From an uncultured Oscillospiraceae bacterium (GTDB taxonomy: Bacteria > Bacillota_A > Clostridia > Oscillospirales > Oscillospiraceae): a stretch of DNA of 21,027 nt. Under the pieces are notes generated by a model that was not told the origin of the DNA, did no database searches, and worked only from the letters and a program-made list of their open reading frames with translations. Positions 1 through 6,106 of the stretch are shown in pieces. The position numbers and the translations under genes were made by a program. The stretch covers positions 1 to 21,027 of the forward strand of contig CANRMG010000011.1 of assembly GCA_947631675.1 (NCBI GenBank), read 5' to 3'. Numbering within the stretch: the first letter of the stretch is position 1; every line of letters starts with the position of its first letter.

Positions 1-111
1 GCCGGCGTGTCCAGCCGGTGCATCCCCTTTGCCCAGGAGAAGCTGGGCGATGTGTGCCCTTGCTGCGGCCGGCCGGCCAAGCAGATGGTGATCTGGGGCG
101 TCGCGTATTGA
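1..111 (+). CDS. proS: Prolyl-tRNA synthetase, C-terminal fragment (probable)
   Basis: This is the last 36 codons of a gene that begins left of the window; the stop is TGA at 109-111. The visible tail has the pattern SRCIPF, then CPCCG with closely spaced cysteines, then a C-terminal tyrosine after WGVA. Bacterial and archaeal prolyl-tRNA synthetases of the Thermus type end with a small zinc-binding-like domain containing a cysteine cluster and a terminal tyrosine, which fits well. The enzyme would charge tRNA-Pro with proline in the cytoplasm. The catalytic domain is outside the window, so the assignment rests only on this tail. A strong bidirectional terminator follows within 20 bases. Confidence 0.7.
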   Translation, partial: AGVSSRCIPFAQEKLGDVCPCCGRPAKQMVIWGVAY

Positions 112-125
112 TTTAATAATATGAT

Positions 126-153
126 AAAAGACCTGCCGTTCGGCAGGTCTTTT
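126..153. terminator. Bidirectional intrinsic terminator
   Basis: A perfect 12-bp inverted repeat (126-137 with 142-153) encloses the loop GTTC. The outer four pairs are A-T, so each strand sees a GC stem followed by a T run. It lies between the convergent proS tail and the CBS-domain gene, whose stop codon is at 155-157, and can serve both. Confidence 0.88.
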
Positions 154-154
154 G

Positions 155-583
155 TTATCCTCTTCGGATGTTGGCGGAGATGTCCCCCAGGGCGGCGGCC
201 GCCTCCATGGCCAGCTTCTCCCGCCGGGCCACGTCCGCCAGGGAGACCATGCCCACCAGCTTCCCCTCCTCCGTCACGGGGAGGCGGCGTATCTGCTCCC
301 GGCCCATGGCGGCCGCGGCTCTATCCGCGTCATCCCCGGGCCGGCAGGTGAGGATGCCCCGGGTCATGATCTCCCGGAGCATGGTGTCCGTGGGGTCCAG
401 GTCCATGGCGATGCACCGGGTGACGATGTCCCGGTCCGTCACCAGTCCACGCAGGTTGCCCCGCTCGTCGCATACGGGCAGCGCCCCAAGGTTGTGGCGC
501 TTCATCAGCCGGGCCGCCACGGTCACCGGCTCCTTCTGGCCCACGCTGATCACGTGGCCGGACATAATATCAGATACTTTCAT
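155..583 (-). CDS. Tandem CBS-domain protein
   Basis: This 142-residue protein consists almost entirely of two CBS domains, at about residues 1-60 and 70-130. The first has the hallmark pattern DIMSG, then LPVCDERG, then GLVTDRDIV. The second has EIMTRG, then RRLPVTEEGKLVGMVSLADVA. Stand-alone CBS pairs bind adenine nucleotides and act as cytoplasmic energy or ligand sensors, but the ligand and partner cannot be told from sequence. The ATG is preceded by an AAGGGGG ribosome binding site about six bases away. The 85-base gap to spoIIP upstream holds a 6-bp hairpin (604-622) and TATA-like hexamers but no convincing -35, so the promoter is uncertain. Co-transcription with spoIIP is possible. Confidence 0.88.
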   Translation of the reverse strand: MKVSDIMSGHVISVGQKEPVTVAARLMKRHNLGALPVCDERGNLRGLVTDRDIVTRCIAMDLDPTDTMLREIMTRGILTCRPGDDADRAAAAMGREQIRRLPVTEEGKLVGMVSLADVARREKLAMEAAAALGDISANIRRG

Positions 584-668
584 TTTCTGCCCCCTTGTGG
601 TATACTGCGGCTACGGCGCAGTTATGTATGGGCGGGACCGGGGACAGTATACCCATTTTTGGCCCGGC

Positions 669-1844
669 CTATGCGCCCACCCGCTCCGCCAGGGCGGGAC
701 CCACCGCCTGGGCGAACAGGTCCACGGCGGTCAGGGCCTCCTGCAGGGTGTTGCCCGTAGCGCCCACCTCCAAAAGCAGGCTCCCCGCCGTCAGCTGCTG
801 GTTGTACCGGTTGCCGCACAGGATCGTGGGCCGCATGAGATGGGGAAAAGCCTCGTCCACCAGGCCCTGCAGGCTCATGGCCAGGGCCAGGTTGTCCTCC
901 CATTTTGGGTAACTCAAAGCCCCGTCCGAGCCCATGACGAACATGCACTGGGCCGCTGCCGGGTCCGTCTGGTCGGACACGGCCCGGTAGATCTTATCCT
1001 CGCTGCCGATGGCGTCCCGGTGCAGGTCGATGACCATGGAGATGGTGGGGTACTTGGCCAGGTAGTCCTCGATCGCCTGGCCGCAGCGGGCGTAGGCGCC
1101 GTCATAGGCGGGCCAGTCGAAAAGCTGTTCGTCCACCACCGCGTCCAGCCCGTACTCCTCCAGGGCCTGGCCCAGTGCCCGGCCCACCCGTGTCACGTTC
1201 CGCTCCCCGTCCAAGGTCCGGTAATCGTCCACGGCCTCGTACCCGTCCTCCCCGGCGGGAGTGTATGCCTCCGTGCCGTGGGTGTGTATAATAAGTATCT
1301 GGGGCCCCTCCTCCGGGAGGGATATGTTCAGCGGCTGGGAGAGCATGGCGCGGGCGTCCACCTTGTGGTCCGTCTCATTGTTCAGAGGGTCGTTGACCCA
1401 GGTGATGGTGGTGGAGGCCACTACCGCCTCCGGCTGCCACAGGTCCGCCGCCTCCGGCGCGGATGTCGGATCAGGTGCAGACGTGGGCTCTGGTGTGTCC
1501 GTGGGCGCGGCCGTGGCCGTGGGCTCCGGCGTGGGCCGGGCCGACGGGGAAGCGGGCGGCGCTGTTGACTTAGGCGAAGCCGCCGGCGCTTCCGTTTCCG
1601 ACGCCTCGGGCGTTTCCGCCGCGGCGGAGGGTGCCGCCGGGGCGGGGGTCCTCACAGGCGCCGGCGTGGCGGGCTCGTCGGACATGACCCGCGCCGTGGG
1701 CAGGGCCCCGGCGGGCACCGCGTCCATGGCCGGCTCCTCCGGCCCGGACCGGCCGGGGACGGTCACGGGGATGGCGCCGCTCATTACCCCCAGCACCAGA
1801 AAGCACATGGCCAGCAGCACCACGGAAAACACTTTGAACTTCAC
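669..1844 (-). CDS. spoIIP: Stage II sporulation protein P
   Basis: SpoIIP is the peptidoglycan amidase/endopeptidase that works with SpoIID and SpoIIM to thin septal wall during forespore engulfment. The 391-residue protein has one N-terminal membrane span (about residues 4-23) and a long Ala/Pro/Thr/Glu-rich linker (about 47-137). The amidase-like domain follows, with IIHTHGTEAY (His187, His189, Glu192), VIDLHRDAIG (His275) and LLLEVGATGNT (Glu359), consistent with zinc-binding and catalytic residues of this family. I chose the GTG at 1842-1844 because GGAGG lies seven bases before it. An in-frame ATG at 1883 has no ribosome binding site and would add 13 residues before the membrane span. 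The neighbour gpr, often found beside spoIIP, is absent here. The linker composition is unusually low-complexity. Confidence 0.93.
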   Translation of the reverse strand: MKFKVFSVVLLAMCFLVLGVMSGAIPVTVPGRSGPEEPAMDAVPAGALPTARVMSDEPATPAPVRTPAPAAPSAAAETPEASETEAPAASPKSTAPPASPSARPTPEPTATAAPTDTPEPTSAPDPTSAPEAADLWQPEAVVASTTITWVNDPLNNETDHKVDARAMLSQPLNISLPEEGPQILIIHTHGTEAYTPAGEDGYEAVDDYRTLDGERNVTRVGRALGQALEEYGLDAVVDEQLFDWPAYDGAYARCGQAIEDYLAKYPTISMVIDLHRDAIGSEDKIYRAVSDQTDPAAAQCMFVMGSDGALSYPKWEDNLALAMSLQGLVDEAFPHLMRPTILCGNRYNQQLTAGSLLLEVGATGNTLQEALTAVDLFAQAVGPALAERVGA

Positions 1845-1899
1845 GGGAAGCCCTCCTTTCAGCATGGAGAAGAGGTATATCATAAGTATGTATCAATGA

Positions 1900-1928
1900 A
1901 GTATATGCGCCCGAATGGGCAAATATGC
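1900..1928 (-). promoter_or_regulatory. Candidate sigma-E promoter of spoIIP
   Basis: On the minus strand, GCATATT (1922-1928) matches the sigma-E -35 consensus (K-M-ATATT) at every position. Fourteen bases later CATATACT (1900-1907) matches six of eight positions of CATACAWT. The start would fall near 1893, about 50 bases before the GTG. In Bacillus subtilis spoIIP belongs to the mother-cell sigma-E regulon, so the location makes sense. The match was found by eye. Confidence 0.5.
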
Positions 1929-1969
1929 TTCCTTGCATAAAAATGTCAACGTAAAAGGAGAAACATAAA

Positions 1970-2212
1970 ATGGAAGTCACCTATGAACCCCAGGGCACCT
2001 GCTCCCGGCTCATGCACATCACCGAGGAAAACGGCATCATCAAAAGTGTGGAAGTGGTGGGGGGATGCAATGGAAATCTCCAGGGAATCAGCCGCCTTGT
2101 GGTGGGCATGTCCGTGAAAGAGGCCATATCCAAGCTGGAGGGCATCGACTGCGGCGGCAAGGGCACATCCTGCCCGGACCAGATGGCGAAGGCCCTGAAA
2201 CAGTTGACATAA
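1970..2212 (+). CDS. TSCPD domain-containing small protein (TIGR03905-like)
   Basis: This 80-residue protein is read from an ATG with AAAGGAG nine bases upstream. It carries the signature of the short four-cysteine TSCPD family: a GTCSR start, a GGCNGN centre, a DCGGKGTSCPDQ end and a C-terminal helix. The cysteines at GTC, GGC, DCGG and TSCPD may bind a metal. TSCPD domains also occur at the C-terminus of class II ribonucleotide reductases; the stand-alone family is common in Clostridia and has no settled function. The gene stands alone, diverging from spoIIP. No clear promoter was found in the 125 bases between the two start codons other than the candidate serving spoIIP. Confidence 0.88.
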   Translation: MEVTYEPQGTCSRLMHITEENGIIKSVEVVGGCNGNLQGISRLVVGMSVKEAISKLEGIDCGGKGTSCPDQMAKALKQLT

Positions 2213-2353
2213 AATGACGGAAAATTTTCATTTTTGTAAACATAATGTATATTATGCCTCCTGGTAAGCGTCCAATTATTTGGAAATTTCTGTCGAAAAA
2301 GCGAAAAACTATTGTTTCACGGCGGTTTGCGGGCACAAGATGTTGATTTTAAG

Positions 2354-2375
2354 TTCGCCAAAAAGGCGAATTTTT
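2354..2375 (+). terminator. Intrinsic terminator, weak stem with T run
   Basis: TTCGCC (2354-2359) pairs with GGCGAA (2365-2370) across a five-A loop and is followed by TTTTT. It lies about 140 bases after the TSCPD gene and before the SleB-like promoter, so it probably ends the TSCPD transcript. Confidence 0.6.
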
Positions 2376-2385
2376 CCACAACTTC

Positions 2386-2402
2386 TTGTACATTTGGTAC
2401 AA
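2386..2402. promoter_or_regulatory. Perfect palindrome, possible operator
   Basis: TTGTAC (2386-2391) and GTACAA (2397-2402) form an inverted repeat around ATTTG. It sits about 45 bases upstream of the -35 hexamer of the SleB-like gene, a plausible position for a dimeric regulator. It has no T run and so is not a terminator. The binding protein is unknown. Confidence 0.35.
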
Positions 2403-2446
2403 TCTCCAATTTGAAAACCTGCGATTTTGCCACAATGCCGATTGTT

Positions 2447-2476
2447 TTGATCGATTCCTATCCGCTATAATATAAT
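2447..2476 (+). promoter_or_regulatory. Sigma-A-type promoter of the SleB-like gene
   Basis: TTGATC (2447-2452) and TATAAT (2471-2476) are separated by 18 bases. A second TATAAT overlaps at 2466-2471. The predicted start near 2483 leaves a leader of about 60 bases before the ATG at 2546. Confidence 0.55.
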
Positions 2477-2545
2477 CACCAAAATGAAACTTGGGTTTTT
2501 ATATCCTGCAGTTTGGATGATCATGTGGAAAGGAAGGCGGTCCGA

Positions 2546-3475
2546 ATGAAGAATCGTTGGCTTGCGAAAATAGCGGCAGTCATTTGCGCGATTTGCCTTG
2601 CTATGGGCGTGATGAGCCAGACCGTATTTGCCCGGGACGGTACGGCCGCCCAGGCGGATGACCCGGCGCAGCTGCCGGAGGCCACCTTCGTGGTCCTGGG
2701 CGGGGAAGTTGATCCCACCGCCACGCCGGCTGCTACCACGGACAACCGCCTCTCCGTCCCGGTGTATGTGGGCGGGACCCAGGTGGGCTCCTGCGATATG
2801 ATAGACAGCGAGCCCTATATGACCGTGAAGGACTTCTTCGCGGCCATCGGCCAGGACATCCAGCTGATCGACTACGGCAGCGCCATGTCCATGGCCATGC
2901 ACGGTCTGGTGATGACGGCCCAGGAGGGCCAGCACTACTTTATGTGCAACGACCGGTACCTCTATCTGAAAAACGGCGCCCGAAACATGAACGGCTCCCT
3001 GGCCCTGCCGCTGGAGTCGCTGGTGAAGTGTGTGGGCGTGACCGCCTCCTGGGACAAGCTCCAGTGGCGGGTGGACATGACGGCCGGGCCGCTGCACACC
3101 CTGGAGCCGGGCTCCAGCTACTACGACGAGACGGACCTCTATTGGCTCAGCCGGCTCATCTACGCCATGGCGGCGGAGGAGCCCTTTGAGACGAAGGTGG
3201 CGGTGGGCAGCGTATGCGTCAACCGCCTGCACAACGAGGCCTTTGCCGGCCAGAACAACATCTACGAAGTGGTCTTTGCCAAGAACCAGTTCAACATCGT
3301 CACCAACGGCATGATCTACGTGGAGCCGGATGACAGCGCGGTGCTGGCGGCGAAGCTGGCCCTGGAGGGCTGGGATCCCTCCGACGGCGCCACCTATGTG
3401 GCGGCGAAGGAACTGGGCACGGGCTATGAGTGCGTGGCAAAGCTGGGAGACCTGAAATTCTATACAGCAGCTTGA
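2546..3475 (+). CDS. Secreted SleB-like cell-wall hydrolase family protein, catalytic Glu apparently replaced
   Basis: The 309-residue protein has a signal peptide (residues 1-29, cut near VFA-RDG). A domain resembling the copper-amine-oxidase N-terminal stalk domain follows at about 68-178, with PYMTVKDFF and SLALPLESLV. A C-terminal Hydrolase_2 (SleB) domain lies at about 190-306, recognisable from DLYWLSRLIYA, VAVGSVCVNR and LAAKLALEGW. SleB enzymes are lytic transglycosylases acting on spore cortex or wall peptidoglycan. In typical members the motif reads YAEA.GEP and its first glutamate is catalytic. Here it reads YAMAAEEP, putting Met208 at that position, so activity is doubtful unless Glu211 or Glu212 substitutes. 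I chose the ATG at 2546 rather than 2513 because it opens the signal peptide and follows an AGGAAGG-rich stretch. The signal peptide implies export. Confidence 0.85.
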   Translation: MKNRWLAKIAAVICAICLAMGVMSQTVFARDGTAAQADDPAQLPEATFVVLGGEVDPTATPAATTDNRLSVPVYVGGTQVGSCDMIDSEPYMTVKDFFAAIGQDIQLIDYGSAMSMAMHGLVMTAQEGQHYFMCNDRYLYLKNGARNMNGSLALPLESLVKCVGVTASWDKLQWRVDMTAGPLHTLEPGSSYYDETDLYWLSRLIYAMAAEEPFETKVAVGSVCVNRLHNEAFAGQNNIYEVVFAKNQFNIVTNGMIYVEPDDSAVLAAKLALEGWDPSDGATYVAAKELGTGYECVAKLGDLKFYTAA

Positions 3476-3803
3476 AGTTAGTCGTTTGAAAGGCCATGCC
3501 TTTCAAACGAAAAAGACGCAGCCTGCTGCAGTGCACTTCGTCGGAACTCGCAAACCAGGTCTCCCTTTGCCGCCCGCGGCAAAGCTCGAATGGTTAGCGG
3601 TTCTTCCTCTCCCCGCACGATTCGCTTTGCTGGATTCGTGCGGGGGCCCCGAGGGCGCTCGCACGTTTGCAGGCTGAGAAGAATGATTTCCGAGGTACAC
3701 GCCCCCGGAAATCATATCCAAATTTATTTGCGCCTGCGGGCGCAAACTCTGCGAGGCTACAGGCGCACATTTGTGCGCCTGCTTTGCTGTTGTGAGGTAT
3801 CCT
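3476..3803 (+). other. Dense cluster of inverted repeats; candidate structured RNA or leader
   Basis: This 328-base gap has no credible gene but holds at least six strong inverted repeats: 3483-3494/3498-3509 (12 bp), 3566-3573/3576-3583 (8 bp), 3611-3620/3636-3645 (10 bp), 3683-3692/3706-3715 (10 bp), 3727-3734/3739-3746 (8 bp) and 3760-3769/3772-3781 (10 bp). Longer pairings knit them together. CAGCCTGC (3519-3526) matches GCAGGCTG (3669-3676). An imperfect 12-bp helix (3544-3557 with 3591-3603, one bulge and one mismatch) encloses the second hairpin. The layout resembles a multibranched RNA. It ends 22 bases before the rsmG start, so it could be an rsmG leader, a 3' region of the SleB-like transcript or an independent RNA. 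A palindromic DNA element is also possible. Neither end has a good T run. Confidence 0.5.
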
Positions 3804-4508
3804 ATGGAAGACATCATCCGAGAGGGCCTGGCGGCCCTGGGCATCCCGGCGGGGGCGGAGCAGGTGCGGGCCATGGCCCGGTACGGCGAAAAGCTCCTGC
3901 GGGCCAACGAGACCACCAATCTGACTGCCATCACCGACCCCGCCGCCGCGGCCCGGCTCCACTTTCTGGACAGCGCGGCCCTGGTGACCGCTACGGACTT
4001 TGCCGGGAAGAGCGTGATCGACGTGGGCTCCGGGGCGGGGTTTCCCGGGGTGCCCCTGCGCATCCTGACGCCGGACATGGCTCTCACGTGCCTGGACAGC
4101 GTGGGCAAGAAGATGGATTTCGTGCGGGAGGCCTGCGCGGCGCTGGGCCTGGAGGACGTGGAGTGCCTCTGGGGCCGGGCGGAAGAGCTGCCTGACCGGC
4201 GGGAGCGATATGATATAGCTGTGAGCCGGGCGGTGTCGGAGCTTAATATGCTCTCGGAGCTGTGCCTGCCCCTGGTGAAGGTGGGGGGCCTGTTCCTGGC
4301 CATGAAGGGGCCCGACTGTGATGAAGAAGTCCAAAAGGCGGACTTCGCCGTCAAGGCCCTGGGGGGGCGGGTCCGGGAGATACGCCGCTACGACGTCCCC
4401 GGCGCGGATGCTACCCACGCGGTGGTGGTCATCGAAAAGGTGAAACCCACGCCGGCCCAGTATCCCCGCCGCTGGGCACAGATCAAGAAGAAGCCCCTGC
4501 TGGGGTGA
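3804..4508 (+). CDS. rsmG: 16S rRNA (guanine-527-N7)-methyltransferase RsmG
   Basis: RsmG transfers a methyl group from S-adenosylmethionine to N7 of G527 in 16S rRNA. The 234-residue product has the family's usual length. An N-terminal helical part includes NETTNLTAI and LHFLDS. The Rossmann motif VIDVGSGAGFPGVPLRI lies at about residues 71-87, followed by LDSVGKKMDFV and the SRAVSEL segment. The ATG at 3804 has GAGG seven bases upstream. An upstream in-frame TTG at 3771 lies inside a hairpin and is unlikely. In many bacteria rsmG follows mnmG, but here it follows a SleB-like gene and a highly structured gap. A regulator gene lies 85 bases downstream. Confidence 0.95.
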   Translation: MEDIIREGLAALGIPAGAEQVRAMARYGEKLLRANETTNLTAITDPAAAARLHFLDSAALVTATDFAGKSVIDVGSGAGFPGVPLRILTPDMALTCLDSVGKKMDFVREACAALGLEDVECLWGRAEELPDRRERYDIAVSRAVSELNMLSELCLPLVKVGGLFLAMKGPDCDEEVQKADFAVKALGGRVREIRRYDVPGADATHAVVVIEKVKPTPAQYPRRWAQIKKKPLLG

Positions 4509-4545
4509 GATGCCGCCGGTAAAAGGGCGCTCTACCGCTGGTCGG

Positions 4546-4574
4546 TTGCCGGCTGCGGCCCGGCGGGGTATGAT
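4546..4574 (+). promoter_or_regulatory. Possible sigma-A promoter of the XRE regulator gene
   Basis: TTGCCG (4546-4551) and TATGAT (4569-4574) are 17 bases apart. The start would fall at about 4581, right at the GGAGG ribosome binding site, giving a very short leader. Confidence 0.35.
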
Positions 4575-4593
4575 GACGGCGGAGGTGGGAGCT

Positions 4594-5358
4594 ATGCGTG
4601 AGATAGACCGGGCCCGGTTCGGGGCCTTCGTGGCGTCCCTCCGCCGGGAGAGGGGCATGACCCAAAAGGACCTGGCGGAGCGGCTCTACGTGTCGGACAA
4701 GGCCGTGAGCAAATGGGAGCGGGGCCTGAGCCTGCCGGACGTGGGGCTGCTGATGCCCCTGGCCGAGGCGCTGGACGTGAGCGTGGCGGAGCTTTTGGAG
4801 GGCCGGCGGCTGGAAAGCTCGGAGAGCATGAGCCCGGCCGACGCGGAGGCGCTGGTGCAGAAGGCCCTGGGCCTGACAGAGAGCCCGGCGCGGGGCGGCC
4901 CGGACCGGAAAAAATGGGCCCTGCGGTACGGCCTGTGTCTGGCCGCCGCCCTGCTGGAGCTGGGGCTGCTGGTGTATCGGATGGCCCGCGACCCGGACCA
5001 CTGGAGCGTATACTATCCCGCGGCGCTGCTGACGGGGCTGGCTATTGGCTTCGGCGCCTATTTCTGCCTGTTCGCCAAGACCCGCCTGCCCTGGTATCAC
5101 GACGTGGGGAACATCAACATGTACTACGACGGTCCCCTGCGGATGAACGTGCCGGGGGTGCGGTTCGATAACCGCACCTGGCCCCACATCCTGCGGAGTG
5201 TGCGGATATGGGCCCTGCTGACCATGGCCCTGAGCGGATTGGTGTGCCTGGGGGCGGCGGCGCTGCTGGGGCCGGGGCCCCTGGCCCAATGGCTGCCCAT
5301 GGGCTCTCTGGCCGGCCTGCTGGCGGCCGTCTATATACCAGGGAAGAAATACGGATAA
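4594..5358 (+). CDS. Membrane-anchored XRE-family regulator
   Basis: This 254-residue protein joins a DNA-binding domain to a membrane domain. Residues 9-65 form a Cro/C1-type helix-turn-helix with MTQKDLAERLYVSDKAVSKWE, a typical clostridial XRE sequence. After a linker there are about four membrane spans, at 108-130, 139-161, 203-226 and 231-249. Between the second and third spans is a conserved-looking segment, MNVPGVRFDNRTWP. Such proteins are widespread in Firmicutes, and their signals are mostly unknown. I chose the ATG at 4594, with GGAGG eight bases before it, rather than frame-compatible starts at 4510 or 4570. The gene follows rsmG after 85 bases and ends in its own terminator, so it may be expressed alone or with rsmG. 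Confidence 0.85.
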   Translation: MREIDRARFGAFVASLRRERGMTQKDLAERLYVSDKAVSKWERGLSLPDVGLLMPLAEALDVSVAELLEGRRLESSESMSPADAEALVQKALGLTESPARGGPDRKKWALRYGLCLAAALLELGLLVYRMARDPDHWSVYYPAALLTGLAIGFGAYFCLFAKTRLPWYHDVGNINMYYDGPLRMNVPGVRFDNRTWPHILRSVRIWALLTMALSGLVCLGAAALLGPGPLAQWLPMGSLAGLLAAVYIPGKKYG

Positions 5359-5390
5359 AAACCCGCCGGAGCAAGCGCTCCGGCGAGTTT
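5357..5390 (+). terminator. Intrinsic terminator after the XRE gene
   Basis: CGCCGGAGC (5364-5372) pairs with GCTCCGGCG (5377-5385) around AAGC. AAAC and GTTT extend the stem after one mismatch. The T run is short (TTT), so termination may be partial. It separates the XRE gene from the hicAB promoter. Confidence 0.65.
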
Positions 5391-5400
5391 ACAACTTGTA

Positions 5401-5430
5401 TTGACACCATATATGACACCATGATATACT
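5401..5430 (+). promoter_or_regulatory. hicAB promoter with direct-repeat operator
   Basis: A perfect -35 TTGACA (5401-5406) and -10 TATACT (5425-5430) are 18 bases apart, with a predicted start near 5437. The octamer GACACCAT occurs at 5403-5410 and again at 5415-5422, 12 bases apart and so on roughly the same DNA face. Its position, overlapping the -35 and filling the spacer, suits autorepression by the HicB C-terminal domain, as known for this toxin-antitoxin family. Confidence 0.75.
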
Positions 5431-5448
5431 ATGAAAGGGTGATAGCCT

Positions 5449-5703
5449 GTGTCGAAGTGGGATAAGCTGATCGAAAAGATATGCGGCCTGTCCAAAGAGG
5501 TGCGCTTTGAGGAAGTGAAGCGGGTACTGGAGAGCTGCGGCCATGAGATGAAGCGGCCGCGGAGCGGAGGCAGCCACTGCACGTTTCGCAAGGCGGGCTG
5601 TGCGCCGATCACCATCCCGACACATGAGCCTATCAAAACCGCATATCTTCTCATGGTGAGAGAGGTCGTAGAAAGCGAGGCATCGAACAGTGAAAACGAT
5701 TGA
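5449..5703 (+). CDS. hicA: HicA-family toxin (mRNA interferase)
   Basis: HicA toxins are small RNases with a dsRNA-binding-like fold that cut mRNA when not held by HicB. This 84-residue product shows the family pattern: an N-terminal helix with FEEVKRVLESCGHE, the conserved GGSHCTFR with the presumed catalytic His43, a strand with PITIPTHE, and a C-terminal helix ending in VREVVES. It starts at GTG 5449, with AAAGGG about nine bases upstream. The hicB start overlaps its last 14 bases, so the two are co-translated, and the hicA-first order is the commonest. The key histidine is intact, so the toxin may be active. Confidence 0.88.
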   Translation: MSKWDKLIEKICGLSKEVRFEEVKRVLESCGHEMKRPRSGGSHCTFRKAGCAPITIPTHEPIKTAYLLMVREVVESEASNSEND

Positions 5704-6061
5704 GTATTATATGGGCCTGCCCTATCGCATGGAGATCATTCGGGACGTGGCCGAGGGGGGCTTCGTGGCATCGTTCCCGGAGCTGAAGGGCTGCATCACC
5801 TGCGGCGAGACGATCGAGGCCGTCGCCGCCAGCGCGGAGGACTGTAAGCGGGAATGGCTGACAGCTGCGCTGGAGGATGGGTATGAGATCCCGGAGCCGG
5901 TCTCCGACAGCGAGTATTCCGGGCAGTTCAAGCTGCGCATACCCAAGTCGCTGCACAGATTGCTGGCGGAGCACTCCCGGCAGGAGGGCATCAGCATGAA
6001 TCAGTACTGTCTGTACCTGCTGACAAAAAACGACGCGGAGCATCCCCGGATAAATCCGTAA
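5690..6061 (+). CDS. hicB: HicB-family antitoxin
   Basis: This 123-residue antitoxin has the two usual parts. An N-terminal HicB domain (about 4-70) has FVASFPELKGCITCGETIEA and AVAASAEDCKREW. A C-terminal ribbon-helix-helix-like DNA-binding segment (about 78-112) has FKLRIPKSLHRLLAEHS and SMNQYCLYLL. The first part should cover the HicA active site and the second should bind the operator at 5403-5422. It starts at GTG 5690, inside the end of hicA, with GAGG nine bases before it. A strong terminator follows 12 bases after the stop, closing a compact two-gene operon. Confidence 0.9.
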   Translation: MKTIEYYMGLPYRMEIIRDVAEGGFVASFPELKGCITCGETIEAVAASAEDCKREWLTAALEDGYEIPEPVSDSEYSGQFKLRIPKSLHRLLAEHSRQEGISMNQYCLYLLTKNDAEHPRINP

Positions 6062-6072
6062 AACAAAAAAGT

Positions 6073-6106
6073 AAGAGCCTTGCCGCATTTGGCAAGGCTC
6101 TTTTTT
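6073..6106. terminator. Bidirectional intrinsic terminator
   Basis: AAGAGCCTTGCC (6073-6084) pairs perfectly with GGCAAGGCTCTT (6091-6102) across a six-base loop. It is followed by T's on the plus strand and preceded by an A run, which reads as T's on the minus strand. It ends both hicAB and the convergent MATE gene. Confidence 0.92.

Larger units (their letters stand above)
2213..2545. other. AT-rich intergenic region, no gene seen
   Basis: This 333-base gap is clearly richer in A and T than its surroundings. It contains a compact intrinsic terminator (2354-2375), a perfect 6-bp inverted repeat (2386-2402) and a promoter with two overlapping TATAAT hexamers (2447-2476). The first 140 bases, between the TSCPD stop and the terminator, show no convincing reading frame or structure. 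One near match to a DnaA box (TTTTTCCACA) occurs near 2371-2380, too isolated to suggest an origin. Confidence 0.7.

Noticed and set aside
604..622. Hairpin ACTGCG/CGCAGT between spoIIP and the CBS-domain gene
   Set aside because: Only six base pairs with no T run on either strand; too weak to call a terminator or regulator.
168..1568. Long open frame on the plus strand opposite the CBS-domain gene and spoIIP
   Set aside because: It is a GC-rich shadow frame: no ribosome binding site, low-complexity translation, and the minus strand carries two clear protein families.
2371..2380. DnaA-box-like TTTTTCCACA in an AT-rich gap
   Set aside because: A single imperfect match with no cluster and no dnaA, dnaN or parAB nearby; not evidence of an origin.
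3483..3781. Possible CRISPR array or integron attC array from the repeated hairpins
   Set aside because: The hairpins differ in sequence and spacing, there are no constant direct repeats, and no cas or integrase gene is nearby.
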